Below are positions 13,742-22,700 of a DNA stretch of 64,000 nucleotides, piece by piece. Made by a program: the position numbers and the translations under genes. Position 1 is the first letter of the stretch; every line of letters starts with the position of its first letter. The DNA is from Symbiodinium microadriaticum. Lineage: Eukaryota; Sar; Dinophyceae; Suessiales; Symbiodiniaceae. The notes under the pieces were generated by a model. It had not been told where the DNA came from and made no database searches. It saw only the letters and a program-made list of their open reading frames with translations. Location: positions 893,150-957,149 of the forward strand of contig LSRX01000008.1 in NCBI GenBank assembly GCA_001939145.1. The letters are read 5' to 3'.

Positions 13742-16700
13742 TATATACATACATACATACATATACATATGTAGTGGTAGAACTCCCAAAAGAACTTCAG
13801 CGTCAGCTTCTGGAGTGGCCCCTTATCGGAGGTACCGATTGGTTATTTTGTACCTTAAACTACAAGCCGCCTGAGTAAGACTTAGTTGGCCCCGATACTG
13901 CACTAGAATGTTCACTGGCGAGGTTTCTAGGTTTCAGGGTTTAGGTTTAAGGTTCGAGGTCTATGCTGCGGTGTCGGAAGCAGGCCTCGAACTTTTGAGT
14001 CGCGAAAGTCCTTTTTCCGTGGCAGCATGAGAAACATTTCCTTTACGGACCGCCGAAACCCTAAACCCCTACACCCTAAACCCCAAACCCCTAAACCCTG
14101 AACCCAGAACCCTGAACCGGCAAGCAAAAATCCCCAAAAACCAAACCCGAAACCCTATAAACCCTGGAAGGCCGCACCAGCCCCAAGCCCCATGTTGCCC
14201 CAAGCCCTAGATCCCAAAGCACAACGGCTAGAGATTCTAAACTCTAAAGCCCTAAGCCTAAGGCTCAAAATAGCCCCAAAGGCTTGTATACTATGGTCTT
14301 TGGGCCCAAAAGCCATAAAATATGAGTCCTTAGAGCCTTAGGGTAAAACCCACAAGAGTGTGTCGGGGCATTCGCGCGCAAGGCCTTTGAACAGGGGGTT
14401 CCGATCATCGCCGACATCGAAGTATTGGACCAAGCAGCTACGCTGGGTTTCGGTCTTTGGGTTGCGCAGGGCTTCGTAGCCTTCTCTTAGCTCTGCAAGG
14501 TTAGGGCTTTCCTTGCCCTAGGGCTTGAGCTTATGAGTCTCTGTGTTGTGGGTTGTTGCTTACTAGGATTAGGCAGATCTGGATTTGCAAAACTCTATTT
14601 AAAACCTAAACCAAAACCCCTAAACCCTTAACCCTAAACCCTTAACCCTAAACCCTAAACTTTCTCTAAACCCTACACCCCATCCGTTCCTCGTCAAGGA
14701 TTCAGCTTCACCATCTCTAGGGATGCTTGTTTTTGCCTTCTCCCAACCCGGCTTCCCGTCTTGAAGCCATAGCCCCAAGCTGTACCCAGAACCCTAAGCC
14801 CTTAACCTTAAACCTATGGTAGCCAAAACCCTTATCCCTTGACCCTAAACCTATAATACCTAAAATCCGAAGCCCTAAACCTATAGTACCCTCAACCCTG
14901 CACCCTAAACCTATAGTATGTACCCTAAACCATAAGCCTTTGGTCCCCAATGCTCAGCAACCTGCTGCAGCAGTCAACTGGGGCTTCTTGGGAGGCACGT
15001 CGACTAGCTGGACCCTAGAATGCAGTAACTAGGTTCCCCAGTAGTACCTTTTTGCCCTTTTTCTTTATGGGCTCCCCTGTTAAAACCAAATAGTAGGAAA
15101 AAGGGTACCCTTATAATTAAGGGGCTACTGGGGAACCTAGGTACTTTACCATGGTTGAAATCTTACAACAAGAGACTACTGTAAGCTGACAAAAACAGGA
15201 CTGCATTGACGGGTATAGGTACACTCCTAGCGGCCATAAACCCGAAACGCCCGCAGCAGACCCTTGCAGAAACCCTGCCGAATACAATTATGTGGGATTC
15301 TTTAAGGGATCTACAGGGATCCTTTAAAGGATCTAAAGGGTTTGCTCTGTTCCTGTATAAGGGGTCCTTTAAGAAGTGAAGCAGGACAATTGTTAGGGTG
15401 CATGGGCCGTCAATGACTTCAAAGGCAGTCGCCGTAGGCTCAAACACCTACTCGGTGCTCGAAGCTCTCTACCCCTAAGGGTCCATGTATCCATATGAGT
15501 ATACTTTGACCCTAAAGTACCCAAATAGGGACTACTTGAAGGCCAGAGTATATTTTGGGTACCATGGACCCTTCGGCTAGGGTACTTGAATTCGGCCGGG
15601 GTGTCAGCTCCTGGGGCTTAGGGTGTCCCCAGTTTGATGCAACGTCCCATATGGGGGTTTCCAAAAATAGGGGACCCTAATATAGTACCCTAAATAGTAG
15701 GATCCTTATTACAAGGACCCCAAAATAAGGTACCCTAATTTTCGGAAAGTCCCATATAGGGTACTTGTTTAAGGGATACAAATGCCCTGTCTGCAGGTAG
15801 CAAGTGTTCGTATATCATGTTCGTCTAGTGTCTCTTAAGTACATGCCTCTACTACAGCATAGCTTTAGGATTTGGCTTGAATCCGGAGTGCTAAATCCTG
15901 AGTACACAGCCCTTAACGTACAACTCTAGAATCCCGACCTGCTTGTACCTGCGCCCCTAGACTTTATAAACCCCAAAGACTGCACCTCAGGATTGTCGGG
16001 CGCTTGCCAAGCTGGCTAGTCACGTCATTGCCCCACTCGAAGTCTTGCAGGACCGAAGCGTATGTTTCAGGATGGGCAGGGTTCAGCGTGTGCCGGTGAA
16101 GGAGTACGGTTCAACACCATGCATTCGCAACTTAAGGATTTGTGTTTGAAGCTTTATTTTCGCATCGTGCTTTCACCCCATTGTATGGTGATGAATGTGC
16201 ATGTCGTGAGTTTTGCAGTTGTGGCGTGTTTTTGAGCGCTAGTGGACGAGTGCTGTCGCGGGTTCACTAGGCCAGAAACGCTTCACTGCCAGCCGCGAGC
16301 CCTTCCCGGAAGCAAGAATTTGAGAAGGTGTCTGAGTTTCATCAAATCTCCAAAAGTGCACAAGTTGTGAGATCCTCGTTGGTTACAAGACAGATCAATA
16401 CAGCCAGATGGTAGACATTGAGGCCTTGTGGATGGCCGGAGGGCCCTGCCAACAGTTGAAGTGGTGCATATTGTGCCGACTGCTGAACAGGAGTTGCTGC
16501 GGCCAGAGGGCGAGGAATACACGAGACAACCCAGCAAGCTAGACTGTAACCCCTCAACCCCTAGACCTTATACCTTAAACCCTAAGTGCACCTCTACGGC
16601 AAAGACATCATCTCGATCTCCGTTTGCAGGAGCTTTCTGGCGAGACCGATCCAGAGCGCATAGTGTCTAGGTTGTTCAGTGGTACCTTTTTTGCTTTCTG

Positions 16701-19700
16701 GTAACAGAAGTAACCTACAAAAACAAATATCTTTTCCCCAGTGGGTTACTGAGAAGCCCAGGTCAGACTTCTCTCCGATCGCGAGGGGAAGACAGTGCCA
16801 CGTGGCAGCTGAGAACTCGGTTTTCTTATGGTTTAGGGCTAAGAACTCGGTGCTCCTGGATTTCAATTTGGGTATAACATATTATTATCATATTATAAGA
16901 AGTTCTCTAAATTAGGGTTCCTTTTTGATTGGGCTCCTTTCTACAAGGCTGCGGTCCGACTTGTTTGGGGGACCGATGGGACCCTAACCTAGAGAACTAC
17001 CCATATCCAGGCCCAGGAGATTCTCAAAGTCCGCATAATTATTATTCTATAGCATGCCCCAACGCCATCATCGATTTGTAGTGGGGTTTAGGGTTGAGGG
17101 TTAAGGGTTTTAGGGTTTAGGGTTTTTCGATTTGTAGTGGGGTTTAGGGTTTAGGGTAATGGCCAGATTCTTGAATCGTTGCTCCGTCGCGCTGCTCAGG
17201 GAAAATCAAGCGTGTTCAGTCTTTCGCCCTTCGTTGCGAGGCTTTATCGAAATGTCGGATCACCTTTTGCGTTTGCCGATGAGCAACAAGCCTTTAGCCA
17301 TTTCTATCATGCATTAGTCCCGTACTTTGCGACAGAATCCCAAACAAGCTGAAATTTTAACGCAGTCCCCGAAAGACATGCAGACCAAACCCTACATGCA
17401 GTCTTCAAGGCTTGATCCCGAAAAATGGAATATCCAGATACTCAGTATCCCCCTAAACCCTTTCCCACATGTGGGAGGCAAGTGCGCATTCTGGGTTCAA
17501 GGAAAGCCTCATAGGGACCCTTCCAAAGCACTGAAGCCTTAAAACCTTCACACCCGAAGCCTAACTAACCCTAAAAACCCCGCACCCCAGAAGCTCTAAG
17601 CAACCAGCAACAACAAGTCTTCTATAGGCCCCTGCATCACCCTTAAACCCTAAACTGCCCTAAACAACCTGAACACTCAAAAGCGCCCCAAGGATCGCCA
17701 CCGCCGGTCTCGACGGCTCCTATGGCACTTCCTTTGAAGACCCTACCGTGTACCATGTGAAGGTGGCGCCTTAGGGCTTTTGGCATACACGGTTTAGATT
17801 TGTTTAGTTTAGGGTTTAGGGTTTAGGATTTTTTGGGTGGTCTCAATTCTACGTTTTGCTTTTGGTGGTTGCAGGCTTTTTGCAAGGCTTTCCTGCGTGG
17901 GGTGGTGAACCCGGTGGTGAGGGCTTTAGCCGCTTTAGTGGAGTTTTAGCACCAGGATTCCGGATTTAGGGTTAAGAGTTTAGGGTCTATAAATGAAAAC
18001 GGAAGTTCTTTGAGTTTGATGGTCCCTGCAACCTGCAACAAAGCCCCAAAGCGAAAAATCGAATCCTATAGGGCACAGATGTGAATGTCACTATAAACCG
18101 TCGCGAACCCCCTCGTCGCCTTCAGCCCTGAACCGCCTAAGCCTTAGGCCCTAAACCCAAACCCTAAACCTTAAGCCCTAAACCGCCGTAGACGTCGTCT
18201 GCTAGACCTGGGGGGCCCTGGTTGATCTAAGCATCCTACCCTTTGGCCCTGCCCTCACCCAAAGCCTCACACCCTAACCCCTGAACCCTGAACCATCCCA
18301 AACCCTAAACCGCCTGAACCTCTAAACCAACCTAAAGCCTAAACCGCCTAAACCCCTAAACCCCTATAACCCTGCAACCCTAACCCTAAACCCCTAAACC
18401 CCTAAACCCCGAAACCCCTAAACCCCTAAAAACCCCTAGACCCCTAAACCCGAGGCCAGAGAGTGGGCAGGTATCAGAAAAGTCCCGAGAGCCTTGTGGG
18501 TTCGAACGCTACAGCCCCCTTCAGGGCCAAGAGACCCTTAAAAGCAAGGGCCCTATATGAGGGTTTCCGAAAAAACAGGGGAGCCTAAGATGGCACCCTA
18601 AATAAGAGGATCCCCATTAGAAGGACCCCACATTAAGGTACCCGCTTCTTTTCGGAAACCCCCTATATACCCTTATAGTTTAGGGTTTAGGGCTTAGGGT
18701 CTTTACGATGAACCCCTGGCTCGAAGGACTTTTTTTTTTTGGTTTATGGCTTTGGCAAGGGGGGCCCAGAGACCCTGCTATGTAAGGCTTTTGGGGCTAT
18801 GTTGAGCCTTATAGGGTTTAAGGACCAAAAGAGACCATACTATACAAGGCTTTTGGGCGATTTTTGAGCCTTATAGGGTTTATAAGGACCAAAAGACCCT
18901 TAAATAGTAAGGGCGCTTTTTTGCCATTATAAGATATCAACCCCTATGGTACATGAATTATTAAGCCCTTTGCAGTTCACTGTCGTCCTTAAGGAAAGCC
19001 CCAGAATGAATTCAGACTTTCGAATCTTCGAATCCGAAGCCGTGGGAGGCTCGTTTGGGTTCGGGGTTCATACTTTCCAGGGTTTTAGGGTTTCGGGTTT
19101 AGGGCTTCAGTGTCTACAGGGTTTAGCGTTTAGGGTTTACCTGAGACTATAGTTTCGGTTTCTATTCACGTCAGGGCTTAAGTGCTTTTAATTGGGCGAA
19201 GCCTCCTCGAGTCTTGCTCCTCACCCTCACCAATGCAGTTTGTTGCTTATCGCTCTCGCATTGAAGGGTCGGACTTGTACGATCTAAGAGCTCTGCCTGA
19301 AGAGAGGGGCACACTAGCCAGGGACTAGACGCGCTAAACCCTGCCCCCCTGAGTCTCAATCTTTGGCCACCTTCCGGGCCCACTTGTTAAAAAGTAGCCC
19401 TGTAGAGTAGCCCCAAGAAAAGTAACGAACAATGCTACCCCGGTTTAGGGTTTCGGGGTTTGGGGTTTAGGGTTTGGGGGTTTGGGGGTTTAGGGTTTAG
19501 GGTTTAGGGGTATAGTGGTGCTTGACTCCTTGCCATCTGCCGGCATGACGTCGTAATCACCAACCCTTATTGTGTTGGCTAAGATGTTTGCCTAGCCTCC
19601 CTAAAACCTAAGAGACCTAGACCCTAAAACCTAAACAAATCCGCCCGCCTTTGCTGTCAGATTCGACCAGAATGCCAAGCATTTGACACCCTTGGTGCTG

Positions 19701-22700
19701 GCGATGCCTACCATGCCGGCCGCTGGCCTAAACCTTATACCCTATAAACCCTAAACCCCTAAACCTTACAAACCCTAGACCCTAAACCTTATAAACCCTA
19801 AACCCCTAAACCCTTAAGTCCTAAACCCCAAAACCCCTAAAACCCTGAACCCTAAACCTTATAAACCCCAAACCCTAAGCTCGAGACCCCAAGCCGACTT
19901 GCGTAAATCCGAAGCCTTAAAACCCCAAAACTTTAAAACAAAATCATGCATCCCTTATCAATAGCCCTAAACCCGAAACCGTAAACCTGTACAACGAAAC
20001 CCTAAATCCCTAAACACCCGAAAAACCCTAAACCCGAAACCCTATAGAGCCTAAAGCTGATGAAGAAAGGACTGGGACTTAAAGGTGAGGAATTTAGGGA
20101 GGCCATTCTTCTGTGCTTATAGGCTTCGTGGATTTCAGCGCTGGTGGGTTTCAGGGCCTGCCCAAGAGGCTCCAAGACCCAATAACTGCCAGTTTAAACA
20201 ATGTTAGGGTTTGGGGTTTCATGTTTAGGGAATCAAAGAGCCCGAAACCCGTGTACGTGGTTTCGGATACTTGGACCGCGGTCTTGCTGGGGCGTCGCGG
20301 GAAAGACTGCAGGTGTTTCCGAAGTTGCGCCCGATGGACACGCAACGGTAAAGACAGAAACAACACAGTCTGTTACCCAAGCAACCTAAACCCTAACCCC
20401 TACCCCCTAAACTCTATATTCTATACCTATGCCCTATGCCTAAAGGAGCCGGATAACCAACCACGAGGCGCCATCATACTGGTGCAGAATATAGGAATAG
20501 AGTCGAACGAACAACACGTCTCGAACGAAATCGTGCTGGAACATACCCGGCTTGGTGTGACTTCACAAGCACAACAAACGCGCTGTGATGGAATAGAACG
20601 TGTATGAACGTGTTTCGACATGATGATGCAGCCAGAATCTACAGCCGCATCCGGATTCTTTCATGCAAGCAATTTGTACATCACTATGCTGTGAAGCACC
20701 TGAACCGTCTGGGTAAACCCTTGCCCCAACCGTCAGCAGCCGCACAGTATCGCAACCCATGAACTTGCGATTGCTTTCCAAAACAACCCTTTAGGTAAAC
20801 CTGAAGACAGTACGTACCCATAGGCTCCTAAGTAGTTCCTTTTTGCGGTTTATTTATAGTATAGAACCCTCTCAGGTAATCCCAAAAAGGACCCTAAACC
20901 CTAGGCCCTAAACCCCAAAACCGTAGACCCTAAACCTACCATGCAGCCTATGGGTAGCTTCTCGAGGCTACGTGGCGGCAGTGTCTCGAGGCCTTTCCTG
21001 CTGAAACCCTCGAAGACTTTAGGGTTTAGGGTTTAGGGTGTAGAGCTTTGGGGTTTAGGGTTTAGGGGTTTAGGGTTTAGGGTCCTTTTGGGGATTACCT
21101 TATATAGGATTCGATCTAAATATGGACCACAAAAAGGAACTACTTAGGGGCCTGTGGCTTTAGCGTCACGGGGTGAACCGCTACAGCGCTGCCCCCGCTT
21201 TCAGGGTTTATGGTTTTCGGTTTGAGGTTCAAAGCTCCGGTGCTTCACCCTAAGGCTCTAAGGACTCATATTTTATGGCTTTTGGGCCCAAAGACCAGAC
21301 TAAAAAAAGGCTTTTGGGCTATTTTGAGCCTTAGGGTCAGGGTTTCAGAGTTAGGAAAGGGCTTGGACGTCGCCCTTTCAGGTCGGGACTTGGAAGGGGA
21401 TGGTATGATTACTATAGGGGCCTAAAATTTTAAAACTATAGTTGGGGTTCCTGATTGGTTTAGGGTTTAGGGTATATAGTATATAGACCCCAAAACCCTA
21501 TTCGAAGTATTAAGTCCCCCACATTGGTTCTGGAGTTCTGTCCACGCGGCGAGGCGATGTAGAGGCTACACTAAGGGCCCCAAAAAGTGTATAATTTGGC
21601 CCAAAGTACCTGGATAGGGGCTACTTTTGAAGGCCAAAGTAGACACTATTTGGGCACATGAACCTTAGGGCTGGAGCTCTGGGGTTCAGCCTCAAGGTGG
21701 CTGAGGCAGCGACAACATTTATCCTGAATCAGACAGACCCTAGAGCACAGAAGGGCTAAGCCATGCCATGTAGTGTAGCCTCGACCCCGAGCCCTCTCTA
21801 AATTGCACCCGCAAGGGCGAAGTCCCAACTAAAAGCTTGATGCCTCTACCATGTGCTTGCAGCTTTAAGCCAAAGCCTAGACCCCGAGACCTTCCTGGTA
21901 CTGTATTTCGGCGTCCTTATCATAGCAAGGGTCCCACTGTCTGCGGTTCTACCCTAAGCTGATGCCTACTCCTTAATCCCCACAGCCCTGGATCAGGATC
22001 CCGTATAATTTTGTTGTTGCTAAAACTTGAACCTTGTCAGAGAACTGTAACATACAGAACCCAAGCTTTCGAAGCCCTAAACCCTCTAAACCCTTACCCT
22101 GAACCCGCCAACCCCCAAACCCCAAAACCCCTAAACCCTAAACCCTGAAAGCCCGTCAACCCTAAACTCTAAACCCTACAAACCCTTAGACCCTAAACCC
22201 TAAAAGCCCCTAAACCCTAAAAGCCCTCAAACCCTAAACCCTAAAAGCCCTTAAACCCTAAACCCCACAAGCCCCTAAACCCTCAAAACCCTCAAACCCT
22301 AAACCCTAAAAGCCCTTAAACCCTAAACCCCACAAGCCCCTAAACCCTAACAGCCCTTAAACCCTAAACCCTAAAAGCCCTTACATCCTAAGCCCAAAAA
22401 AAACCCTAAGCCCTAAATGCCCTTAAACCCTCAACCTTAAAACAAAAACGGCCCTTAAGTCAGGCCTTCATCTCGAGAGACGGATGGCCTTAGCCACCTC
22501 GGTCGCTGCGGCGCTCTGTGAGACCTCAGGAGCCCTTAGAGGTTTAGGGGTTTAGGGTTTTTGTGGTTCAGGGGTGTAGGGGCTTTTGTGGTTTAGAGGT
22601 TTAGGGTTTTTGTAGATTAGCGGTTTAGGGTTTTTAGGTTTTCGGGGTTAGGGTTTTAGGGTTTCGGGTGTAATCAGGCGTTTAGGGCTTTAGGGCTTCA

